From Chloroflexota bacterium (GTDB lineage: Bacteria > Chloroflexota > Limnocylindria > Limnocylindrales > CSP1-4), in the NCBI GenBank assembly GCA_005889475.1, contig VBGT01000052.1:1-35856 (forward strand): 35,856 nt of DNA, written 5' to 3'. A program made the translations under genes and the position numbers. Of this stretch, positions 1 through 6,903 are shown one piece after another; position 1 is the first letter of the stretch, and the number at the start of each line of letters is the position of its first letter. The notes beneath the pieces were generated by a model. It saw nothing but the letters and a program-made list of their open reading frames with translations. It was not told the origin of the DNA and did not search any database.

Positions 1-318
1 GTCCTGCTTGGGCAGGATCGGCGGTTCGGTCGGGATCTGGACCTGGTAGTTCGACTCGTTCCCCGCGCCGGCCGCGTTCGAGTAGAAGAGCACCGACGGT
101 TCGTCATGGCCGGTGTACTCGCTGCGGTAGCCAAGGGAGTCGTTCGCCTCGGCGCAGAGCGGACTGCCTTCGCCGCAGAGCAGCTTGGAACCGTACCTCT
201 CGGTCGGGCCGGCGTTCACGAGGGAGGCACCCGCAGGCGCCGCGGGTGCGGCGGCAGCCACCGAGGCCATCGAGGCCAGCAGGAGCATGCCTGACAGGAA
301 TGTCAGCGCCTTTCTCAT
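1..318 (-). CDS. Secreted protein of unknown function (N-terminal part, runs off left edge)
   Basis: The first 106 residues are visible and the reading frame is open to base 1, so the C-terminus lies outside the window. A Sec signal peptide is clear: MRK, a hydrophobic stretch of about 18 residues, then an Ala-rich cleavage region ending near residue 30. The mature part is Cys-poor with the segment YTGHDEPSVLFYSNAAGAGN followed by a Pro-rich run ending PPILPKQD, which suggests an extracellular beta-rich protein. The start is fixed by a GGAGG (complement of 328-332) about 10 nt before ATG, so unlike many neighbours this gene has a normal ribosome binding site. I do not recognise a function. 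Confidence 0.8.
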   Translation of the reverse strand, partial: MRKALTFLSGMLLLASMASVAAAAPAAPAGASLVNAGPTERYGSKLLCGEGSPLCAEANDSLGYRSEYTGHDEPSVLFYSNAAGAGNESNYQVQIPTEPPILPKQD

Positions 319-680
319 CCGAATCGTCCTCCACGCGGGTTCATGCCGTCAGGGGTGCGCCGCCGCCGGACTCATGCTCGAGTCGATCGCAACCCTGGAA
401 GTCAGGGACGGGACGCTCCAGCGACTACCTCCTATCGGTCGTCGCGGGATCCGCGCGCGCATCGGCACCAGCCCGGTCGAAGCGGGGGCGTTGTTCGCCA
501 CGACGTGGGTGGCGGCGCCGCAGGGCGTCGAGGGAGCGGAACCGCGCGGATCTCGGCAGAGCCGTTGAGCCCGGGTTGTAGGAAGCCCTCGTGGCGCATC
601 CTAGCGCGCCCCCAGAATCCCGCCTCGGACTGCGCCGGCGACCCGGCGCGCCCGAGGCGACCTGGCGCCCTGACGTCCGG
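319..680. other. Gene-poor stretch between the secreted protein and the reductase
   Basis: About 360 bases separate the divergently placed start of the 1-318 gene from the 3' end of the 681-1166 gene. Open frames here on both strands have arginine/alanine-rich translations typical of high-GC shadow frames, with no recognisable motif. The only structure I can support is the terminator-like hairpin at 621-659. The rest presumably holds the promoter of the secreted protein. Confidence 0.5.
621..659 (-). terminator. Two-part hairpin after the deazaflavin-dependent reductase gene
   Basis: Eight bases at 621-628 (CGCCTCGG) pair with 652-659, and seven at 632-638 (GCGCCGG) pair with 643-649 around a 4-nt loop, with a small internal loop between the two stems. 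It begins 22 nt past the stop codon of the minus-strand gene. There is no U-run, so it is a GC-rich, terminator-like hairpin rather than a classical intrinsic terminator. Confidence 0.5.
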
Positions 681-1166
681 CTAGCGCGGTGGTATCGCGG
701 CCTTCCGGAGGCGGATGACCGGAATCGGGCGATCCGTCTTGGATTCGTACTTTTTGTACTCGGGCGCCTCACGCGCGATCCGCGTCCAGGCCGCCTCGAG
801 GTCCGCGCCCTCGAGCGTCTCGGCCCGAACCTCGACGCGCCGGCCGTCGCCGAACTCGATCGTCGCCTGAGGGTCGTGGGCGAGGTTGTGCAGCCAGCCC
901 GGGTTGCGGGCCGCGCCGGCGAGCGACGCAATCACGAGCCAGCTGTCCGGCATTTCGGTGATGTAGCCGAGCAGGGCCGTGCGCGGCTCCCCGGATCGTG
1001 CGCCGACCGTGTGCAGCAGGATCGCGTCGACGCCGCCCTGGGTGTGGCCGCCACGGCTGCGCCGGAAGCCCCGCGCCTGGAGCCGGCTGAACAAGCGGGC
1101 GAGCGGCGAGGGGAACTTCGGGAACGGCACCCCGTGCGTCCCACGCGGGGGAACCTTCACGGTCAC
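681..1166 (-). CDS. Nitroreductase family deazaflavin (F420)-dependent oxidoreductase, DDN-like
   Basis: A 161-residue protein of the small split-barrel family that includes mycobacterial Ddn and related F420H2-dependent reductases. Family features are the ILLHTVGARSGEPRTALLGY segment (residues about 49-68), then a DSWLVIASLAGAARNPGWLHNL block and a C-terminal YKKYESKTDR region. Family members bind deazaflavin or flavin and reduce quinones, nitro compounds or unsaturated substrates; the substrate here is unknown. The GTG start at 1164-1166 has no Shine-Dalgarno sequence but a TAGAGT hexamer 6 nt upstream, suggesting a leaderless mRNA. It is divergent from dgcN with only 33 nt between the two start codons. 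Confidence 0.85.
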   Translation of the reverse strand: MTVKVPPRGTHGVPFPKFPSPLARLFSRLQARGFRRSRGGHTQGGVDAILLHTVGARSGEPRTALLGYITEMPDSWLVIASLAGAARNPGWLHNLAHDPQATIEFGDGRRVEVRAETLEGADLEAAWTRIAREAPEYKKYESKTDRPIPVIRLRKAAIPPR

Positions 1167-1172
1167 GGCGGA

Positions 1173-1190
1173 ACTCTACTCCCGTATGCT
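1173..1190. promoter_or_regulatory. Divergent -10 elements for the reductase gene and dgcN
   Basis: On the minus strand TAGAGT (1178-1173) ends 6 nt before the GTG of the reductase. On the plus strand TATGCT (1185-1190) ends 9 nt before the ATG at 1200. No convincing -35 box is visible for either. With only 33 nt between the start codons, the two promoters are nearly back to back and cannot easily be occupied together. Confidence 0.55.
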
Positions 1191-1199
1191 CGACGGCCG

Positions 1200-2354
1200 A
1201 TGCGACGGCTCGTGATCCTCACCGAAGGCGAGTTCGGGCCGCACCATGCGAAGACCGCGATGGGCGTGATCCGCTACGCCACCGATCGCACCGTGGCCAT
1301 CCTCGATTCGTCGATCGCCGGCCGGAACGTGTCGGAGTGGCTGCCGGGCCACGACATTCCGGCCGTGGCGACGCTCGCCGAGGCGCTGGCCCAGCCGGAG
1401 CCGCCGGACACGCTGCTCATCGGCATCGCGCCGACCGGGGGCCGCCTTCCGGACTCCTGGCGGGCCACGATCCTGTCCGCCATCGACGCGGGCCTCGACG
1501 TCCATTCCGGACTCCACACGTTCCTCGGCGACGATCCGGAGTTCTCGGGTGCGGCAGCGGTGAGGGGTGTGCGGATCGTCGACTACCGGCGCCCGCCGGA
1601 GCGACACGAGACGGCGGTCGGGCGGCCGCACGCTTCGGGCAAGCGGGTGATCCTCACCGTGGGCACGGACTGCGCCATCGGCAAGATGTCGGTGGCGCTC
1701 GAGCTCCGGAAGTCGGCCCTCGCGCTGGGCGACAAAGCGGTGTTCGTACCGACCGGCCAGACCGGGATGATGATCGACGGCTGGGGCGTCGCGGTCGACC
1801 GGGTCATCAGCGACTTCGTCCAGGGCACGGTCGAGTGGATGGTCGAGGAGGCGGAGTCCCGCGGGGACTGGATCCTCGTCGAGGGCCAGGGCTCGCTCGA
1901 CCACCCGGCCTACTCATCGGTGACGCTCGGGCTGATCCATGGCGCGACGCCGCACGCGATGGTCATGGTCCACAAGCCGGGCCTCGCGGCGCATGACTTC
2001 GAGCACCGCCCCGACGCCTCGTTCCCGATCGCCAAGCTACCCGGGTTCATCGCGCTGCACGAGTCGGTGGCGGGACTCGTGGCTCCCTCGAAGGTCGTCG
2101 GCATCGCCCTCAACACGATGCTCTACCCGGACGACGCCGAGGCGCGGCGGGTGATCGCGGAGATCGCCGAGGAGACCGGCCTGCCCACGGACGATCCGGT
2201 GCGCTTCGGCGGCGACCGGCTGTGGCCTGCAGTCCGCGACGCCGTTGATCGGCTGCCATGGGTCGAATCCTCGGACCGATGGCTCGCAGGGGCGTCGCCT
2301 CGGTCCTCGGAGAGCCGGTCTCGAATCGCACCGGACTCCTCTCGGTCCGCGTGA
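1200..2354 (+). CDS. dgcN: DUF1611 family protein, probable D-glutamate N-acetyltransferase DgcN
   Basis: A 384-residue DUF1611-type protein. The N-terminal part (residues 1-140) is Rossmann-like. The C-terminal part carries a P-loop, VGTDCAIGKMS (154-164), and the conserved segments PTGQTGMMIDGWG (184-196) and VEGQGSLDHPAYS (227-239). In characterised bacteria DgcN acetylates D-glutamate and DgcA then epimerises the product, giving a route from D- to L-glutamate. The assignment rests on the family plus the directly downstream enolase-superfamily epimerase. The frame is open upstream to 591, but homology begins at MRRLVILTEGEFG, and ATG at 1200 has a -10-like TATGCT just upstream. The stop overlaps the next start (GTGA). 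Confidence 0.8.
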   Translation: MRRLVILTEGEFGPHHAKTAMGVIRYATDRTVAILDSSIAGRNVSEWLPGHDIPAVATLAEALAQPEPPDTLLIGIAPTGGRLPDSWRATILSAIDAGLDVHSGLHTFLGDDPEFSGAAAVRGVRIVDYRRPPERHETAVGRPHASGKRVILTVGTDCAIGKMSVALELRKSALALGDKAVFVPTGQTGMMIDGWGVAVDRVISDFVQGTVEWMVEEAESRGDWILVEGQGSLDHPAYSSVTLGLIHGATPHAMVMVHKPGLAAHDFEHRPDASFPIAKLPGFIALHESVAGLVAPSKVVGIALNTMLYPDDAEARRVIAEIAEETGLPTDDPVRFGGDRLWPAVRDAVDRLPWVESSDRWLAGASPRSSESRSRIAPDSSRSA

Positions 2355-3397
2355 CACTCTCGATACGACACCAGGTCCTTCGCCTCGCGCTGCGCGATCC
2401 ATTCCTGATCGCCCGATCGGACCACGACGGCGGCCACGCGGTCACGACGGTGATCGTCGAGGTGCGCGACGAGCGATTCCCGGGGGTGGTGGCGCTGGGG
2501 GAGGGCTACCCGGATCGGTTCTACGGCGAGACGGTGGACACGATGGCGGCGGTGTTCCCGCTGTTGCTGGCCGCCATCGAGTGGTTCGAACCCACGCCCG
2601 ACGGCGTGCGGGCCGCGAGCGACCGGCTCCAGGCCGCGATCCGCTGGAACGGCGCCGCCAAGTGCGCGATCGACACGGCGCTCCATGACCTCGTCGGCAA
2701 GGTCACGGGCGAACCGGTTCATCGATTGCTCGGGCTGTCGCCCGACATCCCGCCGACAGACTTCACGCTCGGCCTCGAAGAGCCGGCGGTCGTCGCCGAG
2801 CGGGCGAAGCGGGCCTCCGCCTTCCCGGCGCTCAAGATCAAGGTCGGTGGCGCTGCCGACGTGGCGACGCTCCAGGCCGTGCGGCTCGTGTACACCGGCC
2901 CGATCCGGGTCGATGCGAACACCGGCTGGACGCCCGAGGTGGCGCGCGAGCTCACCCCGGCCCTCGTCGACCTCGGCGTCGAGCTGATCGAGCAGCCGTT
3001 CCCTGCGGGGCGGCTCGACTGGCTGGCCGACCTGCAGGCCACCTCGCCGCTGCCCATCGTCGCGGACGAGTCGTGCGTGACGATCGACGACCTCGATGCC
3101 CTGGTCGGCGTCACGGCCGGCGTCAACGTGAAGCTGGCCAAGTGCGGCGGCCCCGGTGCGGCAGCGCAGATGCTCGCGCGCGCACGGGAGCTTGGCTTCC
3201 GGACGTTCCTCGGCTGCATGGAGGAGACCTCGGTGGCGATTGCCGCCTCGGCGGCGACGGCGTCGCTGGCGGACTGGGTGGACCTCGACGGCAACCTGCT
3301 CCTCGCCGACGATCCGTTCACCGGCTTGGCGCTCGGCAAGGACCACCGCTGGCGCCTGACGGATGCGCCCGGCCTCGGTGTGGAGCGGCGGGGTTAG
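2351..3397 (+). CDS. dgcA: Enolase-superfamily dipeptide / N-acetyl-D-glutamate epimerase DgcA
   Basis: A 348-residue enzyme of the muconate-lactonising subgroup of the enolase superfamily. Visible catalytic features are the KxK on the second barrel strand (LKIKVGG, K162 and K164), metal ligands D188 (RVDANTGW), E214 (LIEQPF) and D239 (IVADES), and K261 in VNVKLAKCGG, followed by GCMEETSVAIAAS. This is the arrangement of L-Ala-D/L-Glu epimerases, which work by 1,1-proton transfer. Next to a DUF1611 gene it fits DgcA, which racemises N-acetyl-D-glutamate; a true dipeptide epimerase role in peptidoglycan recycling is the alternative. The GTG at 2351 lies in a 4-nt overlap with the dgcN stop, implying translational coupling. 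Confidence 0.82.
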   Translation: MTLSIRHQVLRLALRDPFLIARSDHDGGHAVTTVIVEVRDERFPGVVALGEGYPDRFYGETVDTMAAVFPLLLAAIEWFEPTPDGVRAASDRLQAAIRWNGAAKCAIDTALHDLVGKVTGEPVHRLLGLSPDIPPTDFTLGLEEPAVVAERAKRASAFPALKIKVGGAADVATLQAVRLVYTGPIRVDANTGWTPEVARELTPALVDLGVELIEQPFPAGRLDWLADLQATSPLPIVADESCVTIDDLDALVGVTAGVNVKLAKCGGPGAAAQMLARARELGFRTFLGCMEETSVAIAASAATASLADWVDLDGNLLLADDPFTGLALGKDHRWRLTDAPGLGVERRG

Positions 3398-3399
3398 GT

Positions 3400-3428
3400 G
3401 TGGATAAGTTCGTGGACGAAAAGGTGGA
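3400..3428 (+). repeat. Three GTGGA direct repeats with 12-bp period, first one a DnaA-box match
   Basis: GTGGA begins at 3400, 3412 and 3424, so the repeats sit just over one helical turn apart. The first lies within TGTGGATAA (3399-3407), an exact match to the reverse complement of the consensus DnaA box TTATCCACA. It starts 2 nt after the dgcA stop. The short length and lack of further boxes argue against a replication origin; a protein-binding site is possible. Confidence 0.35.
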
Positions 3429-3603
3429 CATCCCCTCTTCCGGCGTCATGGGCCGCCGCCGTACCATCGCCGAGCACTCATCGCCTGCTCCGGGAAGCGG
3501 GTCATCGGAAACCTGAGAGCCCATCCACGGGGCCGCGGTCCATCCGCCGTGGTCACCGGGTCAGCTCGGCTGCGCCCCAGACGGGATGAGGAGGACCTGA
3601 TTG
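3429..3603 (+). other. Unassigned leader upstream of the 3604 gene
   Basis: This 175-nt stretch is non-coding as far as I can see. Several short complementary segments are present: GCCGAGC and GCTCGGC about 95 nt apart, ATGGGC with GCCCAT, and CCACGG with CCGTGG. A folded 5' leader is therefore possible, but it matches no riboswitch class I can recall. It ends in AGGAGG (3589-3594), a strong ribosome binding site for the following gene. Confidence 0.35.
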
Positions 3604-3906
3604 ATGGTCGCGCGCTACGCGACTCCGCACGTCGTCACGGCCGACGCCGTGGAGTTCATCCGCTTCTGCTACGCCCGGCGCCGGGTGGGCTGGCCGGAGC
3701 TGTATGACGAGATGTGCGCGGTCGCCAGCCGCGGCCTGTTCCGCGGTTGGGGCCCCGACGAGCTCGCGGGCCATGGCATCGGGTTCGGGCTGTTCGAGAT
3801 GCCCCGACTCGCCGTTACCGTGGTCGATATCGTCGCCGAGGACCGGGCGCGGATGAAGGGCGCGATCGTCGCATCGTCGAGCCGGCGAAGCCCCGCCGTC
3901 GCCTGA
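3604..3906 (+). CDS. Small conserved-looking protein of unknown function
   Basis: A 100-residue soluble protein with aromatic- and Cys-containing blocks: EFIRFCYARRRVGWPELYDEMC near the N-terminus and GWGPDELAGHGIGFGLFEMP in the middle. No signal peptide or membrane helix is visible. A strong AGGAGG lies 9 nt before ATG 3604; a TTG at 3601, 6 nt from it, is an equally possible start. The composition looks like a real protein rather than a shadow frame. No function recognised. It converges on the 3929-4156 gene with a shared hairpin between them. Confidence 0.7.
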   Translation: MVARYATPHVVTADAVEFIRFCYARRRVGWPELYDEMCAVASRGLFRGWGPDELAGHGIGFGLFEMPRLAVTVVDIVAEDRARMKGAIVASSSRRSPAVA

Positions 3907-3915
3907 ATCCGAGGC

Positions 3916-3936
3916 GCGCCTGACGCGTTCAGGCGC
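3916..3936. terminator. Hairpin between two convergent small genes
   Basis: GCGCCTGA (3916-3923) pairs with TCAGGCGC (3929-3936) around a 5-nt loop. It begins 10 nt after the plus-strand stop at 3906 and includes the minus-strand stop codon (3929-3931). It is symmetrical and could serve both directions; there is no U-run. Confidence 0.45.
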
Positions 3937-4156
3937 GGATCCGGCGCCTCGCCATCTCACCCTCGATCTGGCGCTCAGCGTCGACATACGTGTCGATCTC
4001 CTCGCGCAGCTGGTTCGCCTCGGGGGTGTACAGGTGGACCTGCTGCTGGAGGATGTAGCTCAGCCGTCGGCTCGTCATGCGGACGTGGTCCAGGTTCTTC
4101 ATGAGCACGAGCGGGTCCATCGCCGCCAGGTCCGACGGGTGGTACATCTGCTTCAC
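3929..4156 (-). CDS. Small helical hypothetical protein
   Basis: A 75-residue hydrophilic protein predicted to be mostly alpha-helical, with heptad-like Leu spacing (LVLMKNLDHVRMTSRRLSYI) and a charged C-terminus (AERQIEGEMARRRIRA). It has no Cys, signal peptide or membrane segment. Its GTG start (4154-4156) has no Shine-Dalgarno sequence but is preceded at 6 nt by a near-consensus TAGAAT, one of the clearest leaderless promoters in the window and good evidence that the gene is real. No function recognised; a small coiled-coil regulator or adaptor is possible. Confidence 0.7.
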   Translation of the reverse strand: MKQMYHPSDLAAMDPLVLMKNLDHVRMTSRRLSYILQQQVHLYTPEANQLREEIDTYVDAERQIEGEMARRRIRA

Positions 4157-4162
4157 GGCGGC

Positions 4163-4168
4163 ATTCTA
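4163..4168 (-). promoter_or_regulatory. -10 element TAGAAT for the 3929-4156 gene
   Basis: TAGAAT on the minus strand differs from the TATAAT consensus at one position and ends exactly 6 nt before the GTG start, so transcription would begin at or next to the start codon. Confidence 0.55.
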
Positions 4169-4247
4169 CCGACGGCCCGCCTGCCGACGGCACGTGCGCC
4201 GAATCGGATCCGCCAGACGGTGCGCTACCGCCCGCTCGTCGCCGTGA

Positions 4248-5591
4248 TCAGATCGAGCGAAGCCCGCGCGACGGCCAGTCCCAATCGACCGGCGTCCGGA
4301 CCGCGGCAAGCGCTCGGCGCCGCCCAGCCTCCGTGGCTCCGAGGACGAGGATGCGATCGACCTGGGTCGCTCGCCCGGCCTCGCGACCCCATAGCTTCGT
4401 CATCTTCCGGTGGGCGTGGACGTCGTCGTCAGCGATCCCGGCGAGGCGGTAGCCCTCAGGCGCGGCAGCCGCCTCCCACACCCGCTCGGCGAGGTCGTGC
4501 CCGTCCGAGATCGTCCGGCCACGATCGGTGGCCACGTCGCCGATGACCAGGACCGCGACGCCGTCGTCGGTCAGGGTCGGCCGCAGGTCGTGGAGCACCG
4601 TGCGCAGGAACTCGAGGTACGGCGCGCGGCGATGCGCATCGTCGAGCGACGCGTCGATCGCCCTCGAGTCGAAGCCGAGGAACCACGCGCGCAGCCAGTT
4701 GTAGTAGCCGTATTTCACGACACGGAGGTACGGCGGTGAGGTGAGCACGAGGCGAACCCGGTCGGGCAGCCCGCGGGCGCGGAGCGCGCGACCTGCTCGC
4801 GACCCGGCGTCGCGGGCGTCACCGAGGAGCGCGACCCCGGCGGCTCGTGGCAACGGGTCGCGGTAGAGCCGAGTCAGCTTGGCATCGAGCCGGTCGAAAG
4901 CGTCCCGCTCCGGCGACTGGAATGAGGTTTTCGCCGCGAACTCGCGCACGTAGCGCGGCGCCATGCTGAACGTGTTGGGCATGAGCGTCGACAGGTACGA
5001 CGGGGTCTTGCCGTGGAGGATCCCGGCGAGCGCCGCGGCAAGGAACCGGTCCACCGATACGCCCTGATCGAGCGTGTCGCGCAGGAACAGGAGCTGGGCA
5101 AACGTGCGCGGGTGGAAGGCGAGGGCAACCTCCGCAGGCACCGGATCGGGCCCACCATCGGCGGGGGAGGCCTGGATCGACCTGGCGAGCTCCAGCCAGT
5201 GCTCCGAGCCGGATGCCCACACGAGCCGGAGCGCCGTCACTCGCGTGCGCGCTTCGGCAGCGGTCGGCGGGTCGAGCTTGGCCGCGGTCAGGAGATGGGC
5301 GAACGGGTTGAGATCGTTGCCGACACCGATGCGGCCCTCGGCCGAGGCCTGCAGCGGCGCCGTACCGCGCCCGGAGAACGGATCGAGCACCACGTCGCCA
5401 GGGCGGCTGTAGCGGGCGATGAACGCGTGCGACAGCGCCGCAGGGAAGCTCGCCAGGTACGAGCACATGGGGTGAAGCGAGTGGCCCCAGAGGCGGGTCT
5501 GCGCCTTCCAGTCGGGCTCGATCGCCAGCCGCGGAACACCGAGGCCGAGCTCGAGCTGCCCGTGCGAGGCACCACCTGGGCCGGCGGCCAT
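4248..5591 (-). CDS. Solitary DNA methyltransferase, N4-cytosine / N6-adenine type
   Basis: A 447-residue amino-methyltransferase. The SAM-binding motif I, DPFSGRGT, is at residues 70-77 and the catalytic motif IV, TSPPY, at 283-287, followed by an aromatic-rich segment (VVKYGYYNWLRAWFLGF). A Ser before PPY is typical of N4-cytosine enzymes. In the common beta class TSPPY comes before DPF-G-GT; here the order is reversed, with about 200 residues between that probably include the target-recognition region. No restriction endonuclease is encoded beside it, so it looks like an orphan methyltransferase. The ATG at 5591 has no strong ribosome binding site; a CCCGAA-A-TTCGGG palindrome lies 16-28 nt upstream. 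Confidence 0.82.
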   Translation of the reverse strand: MAAGPGGASHGQLELGLGVPRLAIEPDWKAQTRLWGHSLHPMCSYLASFPAALSHAFIARYSRPGDVVLDPFSGRGTAPLQASAEGRIGVGNDLNPFAHLLTAAKLDPPTAAEARTRVTALRLVWASGSEHWLELARSIQASPADGGPDPVPAEVALAFHPRTFAQLLFLRDTLDQGVSVDRFLAAALAGILHGKTPSYLSTLMPNTFSMAPRYVREFAAKTSFQSPERDAFDRLDAKLTRLYRDPLPRAAGVALLGDARDAGSRAGRALRARGLPDRVRLVLTSPPYLRVVKYGYYNWLRAWFLGFDSRAIDASLDDAHRRAPYLEFLRTVLHDLRPTLTDDGVAVLVIGDVATDRGRTISDGHDLAERVWEAAAAPEGYRLAGIADDDVHAHRKMTKLWGREAGRATQVDRILVLGATEAGRRRALAAVRTPVDWDWPSRGLRSI

Positions 5592-5606
5592 GCGGCGATC
5601 TGCACT

Positions 5607-5619
5607 CCCGAAATTCGGG
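5607..5619. promoter_or_regulatory. Palindrome upstream of the methyltransferase gene, possible operator
   Basis: CCCGAA (5607-5612) and TTCGGG (5614-5619) are perfect inverted repeats around one central base, 16 to 28 nt upstream of the methyltransferase start. The position suits a repressor or autoregulatory site, but a single 6-bp palindrome in GC-rich DNA can arise by chance. Confidence 0.25.
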
Positions 5620-5686
5620 CCCGACGGGCCACCGGGCCGGGGAGCATAGCACGGGCGATTCCCGCTTCCGAGTACGGATTCGTGCG

Positions 5687-5692
5687 TAGACT
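5687..5692 (+). promoter_or_regulatory. -10 element TAGACT for tRNA-Arg
   Basis: TAGACT ends 15 nt before the first base of the tRNA, which would place the transcription start about 8 nt ahead of the mature 5' end. The -35 region is weak. This lies in the gap between the divergent methyltransferase gene and the tRNA. Confidence 0.45.
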
Positions 5693-5707
5693 GTCCGCGG
5701 TCCGCGC

Positions 5708-5783
5708 GTCCCCGTAGCTCAGTGGACAGAGCGGCTGCCTTCTAAGCAGCGGGTCGCAGGTTCGAATCCTGCCGGGGACGCCA
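5708..5783 (+). tRNA. tRNA-Arg (anticodon UCU), CCA encoded
   Basis: A full cloverleaf can be drawn. The 7-bp acceptor stem pairs GTCCCCG (5708-5714) with CGGGGAC (5773-5779). The D-arm contains TAGCTCAGTGG. The anticodon stem GCTGC/GCAGC closes the loop CTTCTAA with anticodon TCT, and the T-arm is GCAGG-TTCGAAT-CCTGC. Discriminator G5780 is followed by an encoded CCA (5781-5783). It reads AGA codons, which are rare in this GC-rich sequence. It converges on the EamA gene with only 12 nt between them. Confidence 0.97.
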
Positions 5784-5795
5784 AACCACCTCGAC

Positions 5796-6812
5796 CTATG
5801 GCCCGCCGGTCAGCCGGACGGTGCTCGCGGAGGGATCGACGGCCTCCGGATCGGCCTCGACGCCGGCCAACGACGCCAGCCGTCCATGCGTGGTCACGAT
5901 GATCGCGACCGCCACGAGGATCACCGCCGCCGCGACGATCGTCCTCACGCTGATGGGCTCGTGCAGGAAGACGGTGCCCAGCGCAACGGCGACGATCGGG
6001 TTGACGTAGGCATAGGTCCCGATCAGCGACAGCGGCGCATTCCGGAGGAGCCACGCATACGAGGTGAAGGTCAGCATGCTGCCGAAGACGACGAGGTAGG
6101 CGACCGCGAGGATCGACTCGATCGAGATGGCCTCGGGACGGAATTGCGCCGGCTCCCCGGTCAGGAGCGCCTCGAACCCGGTCACGGCCGCGCCGGCGAG
6201 CATCTGGAGGCCCGACGCGGTCAGCGGGCTCGATGGCAGCTTGGCCCGCCTGGCGGAGTAGATCGAACCGTGGGCCCAGCCGAGGTCCGCCAGGATCAAA
6301 ACGAGGATGCCCAGCGCGTCGAAGCGATTCGCGCCTTCGCCCGACGGCCAGATCAGGAGGGCCGTGCCCAGGAACCCAATCGCGATCGCGAGGGCCACGA
6401 TCCGGGGCAGCCGCTCGCGCAGGTACAGCCAGCCGAAGATCGCGAACCATAGCGGCGTCATCGCGATGAGGATCGCCGCGATCCCCGACGGCACGGTCTT
6501 CTCGCCGAAGACGACGAAGCCGTTGCCGATTCCGAGCAGCAACCCGCCGACGATGAACGAGTCGAGGACCTGGCGGCGTGTCGGCCAGTGGCGCGCCTCC
6601 GGATGGCGCAGGAGGGCGAACGCCAGGAGGATCGCTCCGGCGATCGCGAACCGAATCGTGGCCATCAGGAACGGCGGCATCGTCTCGATCGCGATCGCGA
6701 TGCCGAAGTACGTCGAGCCCCAGACGACGTAGATCACGGCCATGTTGGCCCACAGCGCGAGCCCGGTGGGGCCCTGCCGCTGTGTGGAACGTGGCATAGT
6801 CGATTGGTCCAA
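5796..6812 (-). CDS. EamA family (drug/metabolite superfamily) transporter, paralogue 1
   Basis: A 338-residue inner-membrane protein with about ten hydrophobic helices in two repeated EamA halves. The first half begins [21 protein letters not shown], and the second includes [36 protein letters not shown]. Members export amino acids, metabolites or drugs by proton exchange; the substrate cannot be read from sequence. Its closest relative in the window is the 18783-19799 gene. I prefer the TTG start (6810-6812) because TAGAGT lies 6 nt upstream and the paralogue has the same TTGGACCA arrangement; the in-frame ATG at 6797 is the alternative. Confidence 0.88.
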   Translation of the reverse strand: MDQSTMPRSTQRQGPTGLALWANMAVIYVVWGSTYFGIAIAIETMPPFLMATIRFAIAGAILLAFALLRHPEARHWPTRRQVLDSFIVGGLLLGIGNGFVVFGEKTVPSGIAAILIAMTPLWFAIFGWLYLRERLPRIVALAIAIGFLGTALLIWPSGEGANRFDALGILVLILADLGWAHGSIYSARRAKLPSSPLTASGLQMLAGAAVTGFEALLTGEPAQFRPEAISIESILAVAYLVVFGSMLTFTSYAWLLRNAPLSLIGTYAYVNPIVAVALGTVFLHEPISVRTIVAAAVILVAVAIIVTTHGRLASLAGVEADPEAVDPSASTVRLTGGP

Positions 6813-6818
6813 GAGGCG

Positions 6819-6896
6819 ACTCTAGCGCAGGCCACCCCACCGCCGCGATTTCAGGGTGGAGGCAGGTGGAGGCGTAAGCGGCGATGGGCGTACAGT
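6819..6896. promoter_or_regulatory. Divergent -10 elements for EamA 1 and the copper cluster
   Basis: Minus strand: TAGAGT (6824-6819) ends 6 nt before the TTG of the EamA gene. Plus strand: TACAGT (6891-6896) ends 7 nt before ATG 6904, the first gene of the copper cluster. Neither start has a Shine-Dalgarno sequence and no good -35 is seen. Confidence 0.5.
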
Positions 6897-6903
6897 GATC
6901 GGG

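Noticed and set aside
591-1199. N-terminal extension of DgcN to 591
   Set aside because: The added 203 residues are antisense to the deazaflavin-dependent reductase and look like shadow sequence; family homology starts at MRRLVILTEGEFG.
3399-3428. Replication origin
   Set aside because: There is one exact DnaA box only, no AT-rich unwinding region, and no dnaA, dnaN or partition genes nearby.
3431-3600. Known riboswitch (TPP or cobalamin type) before the 3604 gene
   Set aside because: Short fragments such as CTGAGA and GGGAAG appear, but the rest of the conserved cores is missing.
4248-5591. Restriction-modification system
   Set aside because: No endonuclease, specificity or defence gene flanks the methyltransferase; neighbours are a tRNA and a small helical protein.
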